Source: Sphingomonas sp. Leaf9
GTDB lineage: Bacteria > Pseudomonadota > Alphaproteobacteria > Sphingomonadales > Sphingomonadaceae
Direction: 5' to 3'
Length of the DNA stretch: 64,000 nt
Assembly: GCF_001421355.1 (NCBI RefSeq)
Contig: NZ_LMKC01000003.1
Coordinates: 372,164-436,163 of the forward strand
Shown here: positions 50,425 to 60,002 of the stretch, one piece after another
How the letters are laid out: each line of letters opens with the position of its first letter
Numbering within the stretch: position 1 is the stretch's first letter
The notes under the pieces: generated by a model
Told to the model about the DNA's origin: nothing
Database searches by the model: none
What the model saw: only the letters and a program-made list of their open reading frames with translations
Made by a program: the position numbers and the translations under genes

Positions 50425-51530
50425 CGTTTCTCCCATGCCGCCAAGCGACGCAGCGCGTCGGCGCGGACATTCGCCCAGAACAGGCTGTAGTCGTACACGT
50501 GCCAGTTGTTGCCCGGCAGCACATAGGGGCCAAGGTCCGGCGGATTGTCGCCGATCGACAGGAACCCGCGTGGCCCGCAGGTGGCGGGCACCAGTCCCGG
50601 CGCCATCGTCGCAGTCCGGAGCGATTTGTCGGGGATCAGCGTGCCGAGATTGGCACTCGCCGGCGCCTTCGCATCGGGCGTACCGGTCAGCGGGTTGGTG
50701 CAGACCATCGGCGTGTTCGCGCGCGACCGCCCGTCGAACCCGGTCGAGGCATCATACTGCTCGACAATCAGCGACGGATCGACCGGCTCAGCGAAACTCT
50801 GCCACGACAACAGGCAGCCCGCCTGATCAGCCGCCCTGCATTCGGGCAGGCCGAGCGACGCGATATCGGTGGTGCGCGATACCGGCCAGCCGACGACATA
50901 GGCTGCGACGATTCGCCGGGCGAGGGGCGTGCCCGCCACCCTTTCGCGCAGCAGTCGCGTCAGGTGCAGCGCGCCCTGGCTATGGCCGGCGAGGATGATC
51001 GGCTTCTTCGGATCGATTTCGTCGAGGAACCGGTCGAAGGCCGATTCGATGTCGTGATAGGCAAGGTCGAGCGCCTGGCCCGCCGCCGCCTCGCTGGTCA
51101 GGAACGCGCCGAACGTCGCTTGGCGATAGCGCGGTGCCCAGACCCGACCCGCCGCGCTGAACGCGCTTGCCTGTCCGCGCAGGAAGATGCGCGCGCGGTC
51201 GTTCGTCTCGGCATCGTCCAGCGCTGCGTTCCAGCGGTCGGTTCCGACAAACGAGGTGGGATGGACGAAGAAAATCTCCGCCTTGCCAGGCGTCGTGCGG
51301 TCGACGCCCGGTGGCAACCAGTCGACCGGCGTGTTTGTCAGCCCCGGTCGCGCGAACCACATCGCCTTGTCGGCATAGAGCCGCGACGGGATGGTCGGTT
51401 CGGTGCGGAACGCGACGCCCGGCACCATCGCACGGCGCAGCAGGTCGTTGCCGAACATGCGGTAGGCGACCGCCCCGGCAAGGACGAGGACGATCAGCGT
51501 CGCCACGATATACAGGAATTTGCGCGCCAA
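50421..51530 (-). CDS. DUF3089-family alpha/beta hydrolase
   Basis: A 369-residue membrane-anchored protein: N-terminal transmembrane helix (about 5-24), then an alpha/beta hydrolase fold with [11 protein letters not shown] near the start and the nucleophile elbow [10 protein letters not shown] (Ser in GHSQG). Function and substrate are unknown for the family. I choose TTG 51530, which has GGAG 6 nt upstream and gives the N-terminus LARKFLY, as in related proteins I recall; GTG 51542 is the alternative. Overlaps ruvX by 4 nt. Confidence 0.85.
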   Translation of the reverse strand: MARKFLYIVATLIVLVLAGAVAYRMFGNDLLRRAMVPGVAFRTEPTIPSRLYADKAMWFARPGLTNTPVDWLPPGVDRTTPGKAEIFFVHPTSFVGTDRWNAALDDAETNDRARIFLRGQASAFSAAGRVWAPRYRQATFGAFLTSEAAAGQALDLAYHDIESAFDRFLDEIDPKKPIILAGHSQGALHLTRLLRERVAGTPLARRIVAAYVVGWPVSRTTDIASLGLPECRAADQAGCLLSWQSFAEPVDPSLIVEQYDASTGFDGRSRANTPMVCTNPLTGTPDAKAPASANLGTLIPDKSLRTATMAPGLVPATCGPRGFLSIGDNPPDLGPYVLPGNNWHVYDYSLFWANVRADALRRLAAWEKR

Positions 51531-51637
51531 TCGGGACTCCACCGCTGTTGGGCCACTCGATGCGGGAAGGCGCGAACGGGCGCAACCGCTTTGCGGGCGC
51601 TTGTGGGGGGCGTGCCGGGATGCTAGCCGCCCTTCCC

Positions 51638-51925
51638 ATGTCCGTCGAACCTGCAACCGTAAAGCGCGTGGCCGGCCTTGCCCGTATCGCGATCACCGAT
51701 GCCGAAGCCGAAAAGCTGGCACCCGAACTCGGCAATATCCTTGGCTGGATCGAACAGCTGGGCGAAGTCGATACCCAGGGCGTCGAGCCGATGACGGCCG
51801 TCATCCCCAACCATCTGCGCCTGCGCGACGATGCCGTCACCGATGGCGATGTGCGCGACAAGGTGCTGGCCAACGCACCGCAGGGTGAGCATGGCTTTTT
51901 CACCGTTCCGAAAGTGATCGAATAG
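51638..51925 (+). CDS. gatC: Asp-tRNA(Asn)/Glu-tRNA(Gln) amidotransferase subunit C
   Basis: A 95-residue GatC with the usual [31 protein letters not shown] and [11 protein letters not shown] blocks. It stabilises GatA in the GatCAB complex. Its TAG overlaps the GTG start of gatA by one base. Confidence 0.96.
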   Translation: MSVEPATVKRVAGLARIAITDAEAEKLAPELGNILGWIEQLGEVDTQGVEPMTAVIPNHLRLRDDAVTDGDVRDKVLANAPQGEHGFFTVPKVIE

Positions 51926-53406
51926 TGTCGAACCTGACCGATCTTGGCGTCGCCGCGATCCGCGACGGCGTGCGTGCCGGGACCTTTTCGGCGCGCGACG
52001 TGGCCGATGCGTTCATCACCGCCGTCGCTGCCGCAAAGCCGCTCAACGCCTTCCTCGTCGAAACGCCCGACCATGCGCTGGCCGCGGCGAAGGTGGCCGA
52101 CGATGCCCGCGCTGCCGGCGAGACGCTGAGGCCGCTGGCGGGTGTGCCGATCGGCATGAAGGACCTGTTCTGCACGCAGGGCGTCGAGACAACGGCGGCG
52201 AGCGGTATCCTGAAGGGGTTCGTGCCCCAGTATGAATCGACCGTTTCGGGCAATTTGTGGAATGCCGGCGCGGGGATGCTGGGCAAGCTGAACCTCGACC
52301 AGTTCGCCATGGGATCGTCCAACGAAACCAGCGCGTTCGGCAATGTCATTTCGCCATGGCGCCGCCCCAACGACACTGCGCCGATGGCACCGGGCGGATC
52401 GTCGGGCGGGTCGTCGGCGGCAATCGCCGCGCGGCTGTGCCCGGCGGCGACCGGCACCGATACCGGCGGTTCGATCCGCCAGCCCGCCGCCTTTGTCGGC
52501 ATCACCGGCATCAAGCCGACCTATGGCCGCTGCTCGCGCTACGGCGTCGTTGCCTTTGCTTCGTCGCTCGACCAGGCGGGGCCGATGGCGCGCGACGTCC
52601 GCGACTGCGCCATCATGCTGGAGGCGATGGCCGGGTTCGATCCGAAGGATTCGACCTCGCTCGACCTGCCCGTCCCGGCATGGGAAGCGGGCCTGAACGC
52701 CAGCATGGCGGGCAAGCGCGTCGGCATTCCGAAGGAATATCGCGTCGACGGCATGCCGCCCGAGATCGAGGCGCTGTGGCAGCAGGGTATCGACTGGCTG
52801 AAGGATGCGGGGGCCGAGATCGTCGAGGTCTCACTGCCGCATACCAAGTACGCGCTCCCGGCCTATTACATCATCGCGCCGGCCGAAGCGTCTTCGAACC
52901 TTGCCCGCTATGACGGCGTGCGCTTCGGCCAGCGGGTGCTGCCCGATGGTGCAGGCCTGCAGGACATGTACGCCGCGACCCGTGCCGCCGGCTTTGGTGA
53001 CGAGGTGAAGCGCCGGATCATGATCGGCACCTACGTGCTTTCGGCCGGCTTCTACGATGCGTATTATACGCAGGCGCAAAAGGTTCGGACGCTGATCGCG
53101 CGTGACTTCGAAAAGGCCTGGGAGCAGTGCGACGTGCTGCTAACCCCGACCGCGCCCTCGGCCGCGTTCGCGCTGGGCGAAAAGAGCGCTGATCCGATCG
53201 CGATGTACCTCAACGACGTCTTCACCGTGCCGTCGTCGCTGGCGGGCCTGCCCGCGATGAGCGTGCCGGGTGGCGTCGACAAGGACGGGCTGCCGCTGGG
53301 GTTGCAGATCATCGGCCGTCCGCTGGATGAGCAGGGCGTGCTGAATGCCGGTCTTGCGATCGAACAGCGTGCCGGCTTCGTCGCGCGCGCGGACAAGTGG
53401 TGGTAA
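51925..53406 (+). CDS. gatA: Asp-tRNA(Asn)/Glu-tRNA(Gln) amidotransferase subunit A
   Basis: A 493-residue amidase-signature enzyme starting with GTG 51925. The catalytic Lys ([10 protein letters not shown]), [13 protein letters not shown] with cis-Ser and the nucleophilic Ser in [11 protein letters not shown] complete the Ser-cisSer-Lys triad. It releases ammonia from glutamine for transamidation of mischarged tRNAs by GatB. Its stop TAA is immediately followed by the next ATG. Confidence 0.98.
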   Translation: MSNLTDLGVAAIRDGVRAGTFSARDVADAFITAVAAAKPLNAFLVETPDHALAAAKVADDARAAGETLRPLAGVPIGMKDLFCTQGVETTAASGILKGFVPQYESTVSGNLWNAGAGMLGKLNLDQFAMGSSNETSAFGNVISPWRRPNDTAPMAPGGSSGGSSAAIAARLCPAATGTDTGGSIRQPAAFVGITGIKPTYGRCSRYGVVAFASSLDQAGPMARDVRDCAIMLEAMAGFDPKDSTSLDLPVPAWEAGLNASMAGKRVGIPKEYRVDGMPPEIEALWQQGIDWLKDAGAEIVEVSLPHTKYALPAYYIIAPAEASSNLARYDGVRFGQRVLPDGAGLQDMYAATRAAGFGDEVKRRIMIGTYVLSAGFYDAYYTQAQKVRTLIARDFEKAWEQCDVLLTPTAPSAAFALGEKSADPIAMYLNDVFTVPSSLAGLPAMSVPGGVDKDGLPLGLQIIGRPLDEQGVLNAGLAIEQRAGFVARADKWW

Positions 53407-53562
53407 ATGGAAGAGGCTGCCATCGCTGCTGTTGCGGTGGTGGCGCTTCCGCTTGCCATGTTGGTGGCGGACCTGTTCGGAGTCTGTGTCGGACTTGGAT
53501 GGGGCTATTATTCGAAGAAGCGCCGCGCGAAGCGCGCTGAACGGAAGTTGCACTCGAAATGA
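53407..53562 (+). CDS. 51-residue membrane ORF between gatA and gatB
   Basis: ATG 53407 directly abuts the gatA stop (TAAATG) and the ORF's TGA overlaps the gatB ATG (53559-53562, ATGA). The product begins [18 protein letters not shown], has one or two short hydrophobic segments (about 5-35, including LGWGYY) and a highly basic tail ([12 protein letters not shown]). It has the exact packing of a real operon gene and may couple gatB translation. I know no family for it. Confidence 0.6.
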   Translation: MEEAAIAAVAVVALPLAMLVADLFGVCVGLGWGYYSKKRRAKRAERKLHSK

Positions 53563-55043
53563 CTGAATCCACCTACCGCATCCGTGGCGCGACCGGCGAC
53601 TGGGAGGTCGTGATCGGCCTTGAAGTCCATGCGCAGGTCACGTCGAACGCCAAGCTGTTCTCCGGCGCGGCGACCGCCTTCGGCGCGGAGCCGAATACGC
53701 AGGTGTCGCTGGTCGATGCGGCGATGCCCGGCATGTTGCCGACCCCGAACCGCGAATGCATCCGCCAGGCGGTGCGTACCGGCATGGCGATCGATGCGGT
53801 CATCAACAAATGGTCGCGGTTCGATCGCAAGAACTACTTCTACGCCGATCTGCCGCAGGGCTATCAGATTAGCCAGCTCTATCACCCGCTGGTGGGTGAG
53901 GGGTCGATCACCGTCGTCCTCGACGAAAAGAACCCCGACAGCCCGACCAAGACCATCGGTGTCGAGCGCATCCATGTCGAGCAGGATGCAGGCAAGCTGA
54001 TGCACGACCAGCATCCGACGCGCTCTTATGTCGACCTCAACCGGTCGGGCGTCGCCCTGATGGAAATCGTCAGCCGGCCGGACATGCGTTCTCCTGTCGA
54101 AGCAGGGGCTTACCTGTCGAAGCTCCGGACGATTCTGCGCTATGTCGGGTCGTGTGACGGCAATATGGACCAGGGGTCGATGCGCGCCGATGTCAACGTG
54201 TCGGTGCGTCGTCCCGGCGAGGAACTAGGCACGCGGACCGAGACGAAGAACGTCAATTCGGTGCGCTTCGTTATGGCCGCGATCGAATATGAGGCGAACC
54301 GGCAGGTCGCGGTGCTGGAGGATGGTGGCCGTATCGTGCAGGAAACCCGCCTGTTCGATCCGGACAAGGGCGTCACCCGGTCGATGCGGTCGAAGGAAGA
54401 CGCGCACGATTACCGCTACTTCCCCGATCCCGACCTGTTGCCGCTCGAACTGGACGATGCATTCCTCGACGAGTGCCGCGCGTCGCTGCCCGAACTGCCC
54501 GACGCCAAGCGTCGGCGGTACGAGGGGGAGCTGGGCCTGTCCGCCTATAACGCTGCGGTGCTGACCGCCGAGGTCGAGACGGCGCGCTGGTTCGAGGCGC
54601 TGTTGGCCGAATGCGGTTCGGATGTGCCGGCAAAGTCGGCCGCCAACTGGTTGATTTCCGACCTATATGGTGCGCTGAACCGTCTCGGCAAGGGGATCGT
54701 CGACAGCCCGGTGTCTCCGTCGCAGGGCGCGGAACTGCTCAAGCTGGTCGCCGACGGTACGCTGTCGGGCACGCTGTCGAAGCAGGTGTTCGAGATCATG
54801 CTCGAAACCGGGCAGGGCGCGAATGCCATTGTCGAGGAACGCGGCCTGAAGCAGACCAGCGACACCGGCGCGATCGAGGCGGTGATCGCCGAGGTGATGG
54901 AAAAGAACGCAGACAAGGTCGCCGACTATCGCGGCGGCAAGGACAAGCTGTTCGGTTTCTTCGTCGGTCAGACGATGAAGGCAATGGGCGGCAAAGCCAA
55001 TCCGGGCGTGGTCAACGATTTGCTCAAGAAGGCGCTGGGATGA
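53559..55043 (+). CDS. gatB: Asp-tRNA(Asn)/Glu-tRNA(Gln) amidotransferase subunit B
   Basis: A 494-residue Gat[38 protein letters not shown] and [17 protein letters not shown] belong to the kinase-like core; the C-terminal YqeY-like tail (about 415-494) binds tRNA and ends [18 protein letters not shown]. It phosphorylates and amidates Glu-tRNA(Gln) or Asp-tRNA(Asn). Confidence 0.98.
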   Translation: MTESTYRIRGATGDWEVVIGLEVHAQVTSNAKLFSGAATAFGAEPNTQVSLVDAAMPGMLPTPNRECIRQAVRTGMAIDAVINKWSRFDRKNYFYADLPQGYQISQLYHPLVGEGSITVVLDEKNPDSPTKTIGVERIHVEQDAGKLMHDQHPTRSYVDLNRSGVALMEIVSRPDMRSPVEAGAYLSKLRTILRYVGSCDGNMDQGSMRADVNVSVRRPGEELGTRTETKNVNSVRFVMAAIEYEANRQVAVLEDGGRIVQETRLFDPDKGVTRSMRSKEDAHDYRYFPDPDLLPLELDDAFLDECRASLPELPDAKRRRYEGELGLSAYNAAVLTAEVETARWFEALLAECGSDVPAKSAANWLISDLYGALNRLGKGIVDSPVSPSQGAELLKLVADGTLSGTLSKQVFEIMLETGQGANAIVEERGLKQTSDTGAIEAVIAEVMEKNADKVADYRGGKDKLFGFFVGQTMKAMGGKANPGVVNDLLKKALG

Positions 55044-55669
55044 TGAAGACAACGCGACGTGCGCTGCTGGTAGCACTGGCTCTGGCCGGACCGGCCCTCG
55101 CTGAGACGCCGGCGCCCCGGCCGGTAGCCGAGCCGCCGCTGCCGCGCGTCACGATCGTCACCACTGCCGGCACGCTGACCGTCGAGGTCGAGGTGAAGCG
55201 CGCGCCGATCACCGCCGCCAATTTCCTGCGCTATGTCGACCAGAAGCGGCTGGATGGCGTCAGTTTCTACCGCATCGTGAAGGTCGGGCCGGAATTCGGT
55301 TTCGTCCAGTTCGGGCCGCATACCGATGCAAAGAAGATGCTGCCGCCGATCAAGCATGAACCCACGACGCAGACCGGGCTGTCGCATACCGACGGTACGC
55401 TGTCCGTCGCCCGGCTCGGGCTGGGCACCGCGCGGGGCGAGTTCACGATTTCGATCGGGGACCAGCGCCGTGCGCTGGATGCTGCGCCGGGTGTGCCGGC
55501 GGATGGGCAGGGCTATGCCGCCTTTGCCCGGATCGTCGACGGGCGCGACGTGCTGGTGAAAATCCTCGATACGCCGGTCGATCCGGCCAAGGCCAGCAAT
55601 GGTGCTTTCAAGGGCGAAATGCCCGCCGCGCCGGTGAGGGTGATCACCGCGCGACGGGTGTTGAAGTAG
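55040..55669 (+). CDS. Cyclophilin-type peptidyl-prolyl isomerase (periplasmic)
   Basis: A 209-residue protein with a signal peptide (about 1-21, ending PALAET) and a cyclophilin domain (about 40-205): [57 protein letters not shown] and [19 protein letters not shown]. Active-site Arg is in SFYRI. Start ATG 55040 overlaps the gatB stop (ATGATG at 55040-55045). Confidence 0.92.
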   Translation: MMKTTRRALLVALALAGPALAETPAPRPVAEPPLPRVTIVTTAGTLTVEVEVKRAPITAANFLRYVDQKRLDGVSFYRIVKVGPEFGFVQFGPHTDAKKMLPPIKHEPTTQTGLSHTDGTLSVARLGLGTARGEFTISIGDQRRALDAAPGVPADGQGYAAFARIVDGRDVLVKILDTPVDPAKASNGAFKGEMPAAPVRVITARRVLK

Positions 55670-55758
55670 TCCGCTACTCAGAGCCTTGGTGACTTCGACG
55701 CAAGCGCGAGGTCACGCCTGAATTCAGGTTTTACTCCGCGCGCGACAAGCGGTCGAAC

Positions 55759-55977
55759 CTACTGACCGTCGCTTTCCTGATTGCGCACCACGCCGCCTGA
55801 GCCGCCGGCCGTATCCGGCGAAACCGTAGGCTCGGTCGGCGACGTTGCGCCGCTGTCGGTGCCACCGCGTTCGACGTCGCCATTGACGGCATCGACCGCC
55901 CGCTCGATGTCGCTGCGGTGGTCGGTATCGTCCTGCGGGGCGCTGTCGGGATGGGTGTTGCGATCGCGGTCGCTCAT
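55759..55977 (-). CDS. Small acidic hydrophilic protein
   Basis: A 72-residue protein, strongly hydrophilic and acidic (SDRDRNTHPDSAPQDDTDHR... IERAVDAVNGDVERGG), probably disordered. GGGAGG is 8 nt upstream of ATG 55977. It lies one base beyond the upstream small gene, so the two form a unit. No known function. Confidence 0.55.
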   Translation of the reverse strand: MSDRDRNTHPDSAPQDDTDHRSDIERAVDAVNGDVERGGTDSGATSPTEPTVSPDTAGGSGGVVRNQESDGQ

Positions 55978-55978
55978 G

Positions 55979-56206
55979 TCAGTTGCCTCCCATGATCGGC
56001 TGTACCGGAACGGGGGTCACACCAGGATTGCCGGGTATCGGGCTTGGCACATCGACGTCGGGGCCGGGCACGTCGATTTCGGGCGGCGGAGCGGTCGGCT
56101 GGCCCGGCTCGGTCTGCGGCACCGGATGTTCGGGCGGAGGGGTGGTCGGGGCGACGCCGGGGTCGGGGGCGGGCGTTTCGGCGGGGATCGGGGGTTCGAC
56201 GGGCAT
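55979..56206 (-). CDS. Small proline-rich protein
   Basis: A 75-residue protein of which roughly 40% is proline, with PxP and PEIDVPGPDVDVP repeats; no signal peptide, membrane helix or known domain. A strong AGGAGAGA ribosome site sits just upstream of ATG 56206, which supports translation. It may be stress-related like other short disordered proteins, but that is a guess. Confidence 0.55.
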   Translation of the reverse strand: MPVEPPIPAETPAPDPGVAPTTPPPEHPVPQTEPGQPTAPPPEIDVPGPDVDVPSPIPGNPGVTPVPVQPIMGGN

Positions 56207-56342
56207 GATCTGTCTCTCCTTCCCCTCTCCAACGCCCGCCGCGCGCCTGGGTTGCGGTATCGATGCAACTCTGCGAAGCGTGGCGACTTGCCCCGGCGCA
56301 CACGACTGCTATAGACGCGCCCGTGCCGGCGGCGTCCGCTCG

Positions 56343-56427
56343 GCGGGCGTGGCGGAACTGGTAGACGCGCTGGATTTAGGTTCCAGTATCGAAAGATGTG
56401 GGGGTTCGACTCCCTTCGCCCGCACCA
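56343..56427 (+). tRNA. tRNA-Leu (TAG)
   Basis: An 85-nt class II tRNA: acceptor stem GCGGGCG/CGCCCGC, anticodon stem CTGGA/TCCAG with loop TTTAGGT giving anticodon TAG, a long variable arm, T-loop GGTTCGACTCC and encoded CCA. It lies 67 nt upstream of trigger factor. Confidence 0.97.
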
Positions 56428-56494
56428 GTGACGCCGCCAGCGCCTGTCGAAGCTGGAGCCGCTCCATTCGATTCTTTTGACGAAAGCCGTGAGA

Positions 56495-58105
56495 ATGCAG
56501 ACTGTCGAGACGTTGAACGAGGGCCTGAAGCGCGCCTACACGCTGACCATCACCGCTGCGGAGGTCGACGCCAAGGTCGACGCCGAAGTGAAGCGCGTTG
56601 CGCCGACGATCAAGATGCCCGGCTTCCGCCCCGGCAAGGTGCCCGCGAACCTGATCCGCAAGATGCACGGCGAAGCGCTGTCGCAGGACGCGCTGAACAG
56701 CTCGATCCAGGATGGCATCCAGACCCTGATCGCCGAGCAGAAGCTGCGCCCCGCCACCGCGCCGCAGGTGTCGCTCGAAGGCGACTATGCGCCGGGCAAG
56801 GACGCTTCGGTCACCGTATCGCTCGAAGTGCTGCCCGACGTGCCGGCGCCCGCAATCGACGACCTGAAGCTGGAGCGGCTGACCGTTCCGGTCGACGAAG
56901 CGGTGGTCGACCAGCAGCTCGAACAGCTTGCCAGCAACAACAAGCATCATGACGATGCCGAAGAAGGCCATGCGGCTGCGACCGGCGATCTGGTCGTGAT
57001 GGATTTCGTCGGCAAGGTCGACGGCGTGGCATTCGACGGCGGCACCGGCGAAGGCATGGCGATCGAAATCGGCTCGGGCCGTCTGATCCCCGGTTTCGAA
57101 GACCAGCTGGTCGGCGTCAAGAAGGGCGACGAGAAGACGATCAATGTCACCTTCCCCGACGATTACCAAGCCGAAAACCTGAAGGGCGCTGCGGCGACCT
57201 TCGACCTCAAGATCACCGACGTGAAGGTACCTGCAGAGGGCGGCCCGGACGATGAGTTCGCCAAGTCGCTGGGCCTCGAGAGCCTCGAGCAGCTGCGTGG
57301 CCTGATCAAGGGTCAGATCGAGCAGGAACTGAACGGCCTGACCCGCACCCACATGAAGCGCAAGCTGCTCGACCAGCTGGCCGCGGGTCATGACTTCGAC
57401 GTTCCGCCGTCGATGGTCGAAGCCGAGTTCGAGCAGATTTGGGCCCAGCTGCAGCATGAAGCTGGCCACGAAGCCGATCCGGAAGCGGCCCGTGCCGAGC
57501 TGGAAGCCGAGCGTGACGATTATCGCCAGATCGCGGTGCGTCGCGTTCGCCTCGGCCTGCTCCTGTCGGAGATCGGCCAGAAGAACGGCATCGAAGTGAC
57601 GCAGCAGGAAATGCAGCGCCTCATCATGCAGGCCGCGCAGCAGTACGGCCCGGAAGATCGCCAGCGCTTCATGCAGTATGTGCAGCAGGAGCCGATGGCG
57701 GCCGCGCAGCTGCGCGCCCCGCTGTACGAGGACAAGGTCGTCGACTTCCTGTTCGGCAAAGCCGAAATCACCGAGCGCGAAGTGACGCGCGAGGAACTGG
57801 AAGCCGAGATCGAGAGCGAAGACGGTGCGGTCCCGCATGTGCACGGCCCGGACTGCGATCATGACCATGATCATGACCACGCCAAGCCGGTGAAGAAGGC
57901 CGCCAAGGCCAAGCCCGCCGCCGAAGCACCGGCCGAAGCCGAGGGCGAGGCTGAAGCGCCGAAGAAGAAGGCCCCGGCCAAGAAGGCTCCGGCCAAGAAG
58001 GCGGAAGCCGCGCCGGTCGAAGCCGCCGAGGGCGAAGCTGCTCCTGCCCCCGCCAAGAAGCCGCGCGCCAAGAAGAAGGTCGAAACCGAAACCAGCGAAG
58101 GCTGA
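56495..58105 (+). CDS. tig: Trigger factor with His-rich and Lys/Ala-rich tail
   Basis: A 536-residue ribosome-associated chaperone. The ribosome-binding tail MQTVETLNEGLKRAY... with GFRPGKVP, the FKBP-type PPIase domain (about 160-245, GDLVVMDFVGKVDG) and the C-terminal helical chaperone domain are complete by about residue 445. A further 90 residues follow: a His/Asp cluster (HVHGPDCDHDHDHDHAK) and Lys/Ala/Pro repeats. E. coli Tig is about 430 residues, so this is a true extension. Start ATG 56495. Confidence 0.96.
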   Translation: MQTVETLNEGLKRAYTLTITAAEVDAKVDAEVKRVAPTIKMPGFRPGKVPANLIRKMHGEALSQDALNSSIQDGIQTLIAEQKLRPATAPQVSLEGDYAPGKDASVTVSLEVLPDVPAPAIDDLKLERLTVPVDEAVVDQQLEQLASNNKHHDDAEEGHAAATGDLVVMDFVGKVDGVAFDGGTGEGMAIEIGSGRLIPGFEDQLVGVKKGDEKTINVTFPDDYQAENLKGAAATFDLKITDVKVPAEGGPDDEFAKSLGLESLEQLRGLIKGQIEQELNGLTRTHMKRKLLDQLAAGHDFDVPPSMVEAEFEQIWAQLQHEAGHEADPEAARAELEAERDDYRQIAVRRVRLGLLLSEIGQKNGIEVTQQEMQRLIMQAAQQYGPEDRQRFMQYVQQEPMAAAQLRAPLYEDKVVDFLFGKAEITEREVTREELEAEIESEDGAVPHVHGPDCDHDHDHDHAKPVKKAAKAKPAAEAPAEAEGEAEAPKKKAPAKKAPAKKAEAAPVEAAEGEAAPAPAKKPRAKKKVETETSEG

Positions 58106-58128
58106 TCGGTCGATCTTTAGCGGCAATG

Positions 58129-58162
58129 GGCCGTCCGCTTCCTTGGGGAGCGGGCGGCCTTT
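58129..58162 (+). terminator. Terminator after tig
   Basis: A 14-bp stem (two wobbles) with arms 58129-58142 and 58146-58159, a 3-nt loop and a short T3 tract, 24 nt after the tig stop. Confidence 0.65.
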
Positions 58163-58210
58163 GCATGTCCGGCGCTTGCTTTCGGCGGCGTCCGGTGTTG
58201 TACGCGGGCC

Positions 58211-59149
58211 ATGTCCACGACCGTCGCTGTCCTGCTGCCCTGCTATAACGAAGAAGCCGCGATCGGCGCGACCATCGCGGGGTTCCGCGCCGCGCTGCCC
58301 GACGCAACCATCTATGTGTATGACAACAATTCGTCGGATCGGACGATCGAGGTCGCACGCGCTGCCGGTGCCGTCGTGCGCAGCGAGCGTATTCAGGGCA
58401 AGGGCGCGGTCGTCCGACGGATGTTCGCCGATGTGGATGCCGACATCTATGTCATGGCCGACGGCGACGCGACCTATGATGCGGCGGCTGCGCCCGACCT
58501 GGTCGCGCGGCTGATCGAGGAACAGCTCGACATGGTGGTCGGGCAGCGGGTGAGCGAGGCGGCGCTGGCATATCGTCGGGGGCACCGCTTCGGCAATGCG
58601 ATGCTGACTGGGATGCTGGCGCGGTTGTTCGGGCGCAGCTTCACCGATATCCTGTCAGGCTACCGCGTGTTTTCGCGGCGGTTCGTCAAGAGCTTCCCGT
58701 CGTTGTCGGCCGGGTTCGAGATCGAGACCGAGATCAGCGTCCATGCGCTGGAGTTGCGGATGCCGGTCGCCGAGGTCGCGACTCGTTATTTTGCCCGGCC
58801 GGAGGGTTCGGCATCGAAGCTGTCGACCTATGGCGACGGGTTCCGCATCGCGCGAACCATCGCGACGCTGTACCGGATCGAACGGCCGCTATGGTTCTTC
58901 GGCGCGATCGGGCTGCTGCTGGCGGCGATCGCCGTCATCCTCGCGGTGCCGCTCGCCATTACTTACCTGCATACCGGGCTGGTGCCGCGGTTCCCGACCG
59001 CGATTCTCGCGACCGGGCTGGTCATCCTCGCCTCGCTCTGCCTGTTCTCCGGCCTGATCCTCGACACGGTGGTGCGTGGGCGGCGGGAGGTTCGCCGACT
59101 CGCCTATCTCGGCCATCCGGCGCCGGGTGGCGGAAAGACCGGGCGATAA
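58211..59149 (+). CDS. GT2-family glycosyltransferase, dolichyl-phosphate mannosyltransferase-like
   Basis: A 312-residue protein. The catalytic domain has [19 protein letters not shown], the DxD-type MADGDATYD, and GQRV..., resembling polyprenyl-phosphate sugar transferases; two transmembrane helices (about 232-255 and 268-292) anchor the C-terminus. Probably moves a sugar to an undecaprenyl carrier. Its position between tig and clpP, which are often adjacent, is notable. Confidence 0.88.
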   Translation: MSTTVAVLLPCYNEEAAIGATIAGFRAALPDATIYVYDNNSSDRTIEVARAAGAVVRSERIQGKGAVVRRMFADVDADIYVMADGDATYDAAAAPDLVARLIEEQLDMVVGQRVSEAALAYRRGHRFGNAMLTGMLARLFGRSFTDILSGYRVFSRRFVKSFPSLSAGFEIETEISVHALELRMPVAEVATRYFARPEGSASKLSTYGDGFRIARTIATLYRIERPLWFFGAIGLLLAAIAVILAVPLAITYLHTGLVPRFPTAILATGLVILASLCLFSGLILDTVVRGRREVRRLAYLGHPAPGGGKTGR

Positions 59150-59243
59150 CCATCATAACGGGGGCGTAGCGATACGCTGGCCCCTTGCGCCATCTGGCGG
59201 GAGCGCCGATGTAGGGCGTCGAAACCTACTCAGCGGGAACCCA

Positions 59244-59873
59244 ATGCTAGATATCCACGACGGCCTCGTCCCCATCGTCATCGAACAGTCGAGCCGCGGC
59301 GAGCGCAGCTTCGACATCTATTCGCGCCTGTTGCGCGAACGCATCGTGTTCGTGACCGGCGGGGTCGAGGACCATATGGCCTCGCTCATCACCGCGCAGC
59401 TGCTGTTCCTCGAATCGGAAAATCCGAAGAAGGACATCTGGATGTACATCAACTCGCCGGGCGGGGTGGTGACGGCCGGCATGGCGATCCACGACACGAT
59501 GCAGTATATCCGCCCGCGCGTTGGCACGGTGTGCATCGGGCAGGCAGCGTCGATGGGCAGCTTCCTGCTGGCGGCCGGTGAACCGGGGATGCGCGTTGCG
59601 CTGACCAACGCCCGTATCATGATCCACCAGCCCTCGGGCGGGGCGCAGGGCATGGCGTCGGACATCCAGATCCAGGCGAAGGAAATCCAGCGCATCAAGG
59701 ACCGGATGAACGCGCTGTACGTGAAGTACACCGGCAAGCCGCTGGAAGAGATCGAGCGGGCGATGGACCGCGACACCTTCCTCGAGGCGGAAGAGGCCAA
59801 GGCGTTCGGCCTGGTCGACCAGGTGTTCGACAAGCGTCCAGGCGCGCCGGAAGAGGCGACCCCGGCCGCATAA
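59244..59873 (+). CDS. clpP: ATP-dependent Clp protease proteolytic subunit
   Basis: A 209-residue ClpP. The nucleophile Ser in GQAASMGSF, His in IMIHQPSGG and catalytic Asp in ERAMDRDTF are present, along with YINSPGGVV. It forms a double heptamer and degrades substrates fed by ClpX, encoded 129 nt downstream. Start ATG 59244 ([15 protein letters not shown]). Confidence 0.98.
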   Translation: MLDIHDGLVPIVIEQSSRGERSFDIYSRLLRERIVFVTGGVEDHMASLITAQLLFLESENPKKDIWMYINSPGGVVTAGMAIHDTMQYIRPRVGTVCIGQAASMGSFLLAAGEPGMRVALTNARIMIHQPSGGAQGMASDIQIQAKEIQRIKDRMNALYVKYTGKPLEEIERAMDRDTFLEAEEAKAFGLVDQVFDKRPGAPEEATPAA

Positions 59874-59881
59874 GCGGTTGC

Positions 59882-59915
59882 CCCGCCCCGCGGCCCATCC
59901 GGCGGCCGGGGCGGG
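59882..59915 (+). terminator. GC-rich hairpin after clpP
   Basis: CCCGCCCCG and CGGGGCGGG are perfect 9-bp arms with an internal CGG/CCGG-rich loop, immediately after the clpP stop, followed by GTAAACTTTT. It may attenuate read-through to clpX. Confidence 0.5.
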
Positions 59916-59930
59916 TAAACTTTTAATGCA

Positions 59931-59958
59931 TTGCCGGATACAAGCCTGTGTGTATCCT
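59931..59958 (+). promoter_or_regulatory. Candidate clpX promoter containing an inverted repeat
   Basis: TTGCCG (59931) and TATCCT (59953) are spaced by 16 nt, 45 nt before the clpX ATG. A perfect inverted repeat, GGATACA (59936-59942) and TGTATCC (59951-59957), overlaps the spacer and the -10 element, as an operator would. Confidence 0.4.
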
Positions 59959-60002
59959 GACAGGCACAACGACGCGTCACGGTGGCGCGGGAGATGAATT
60001 GA

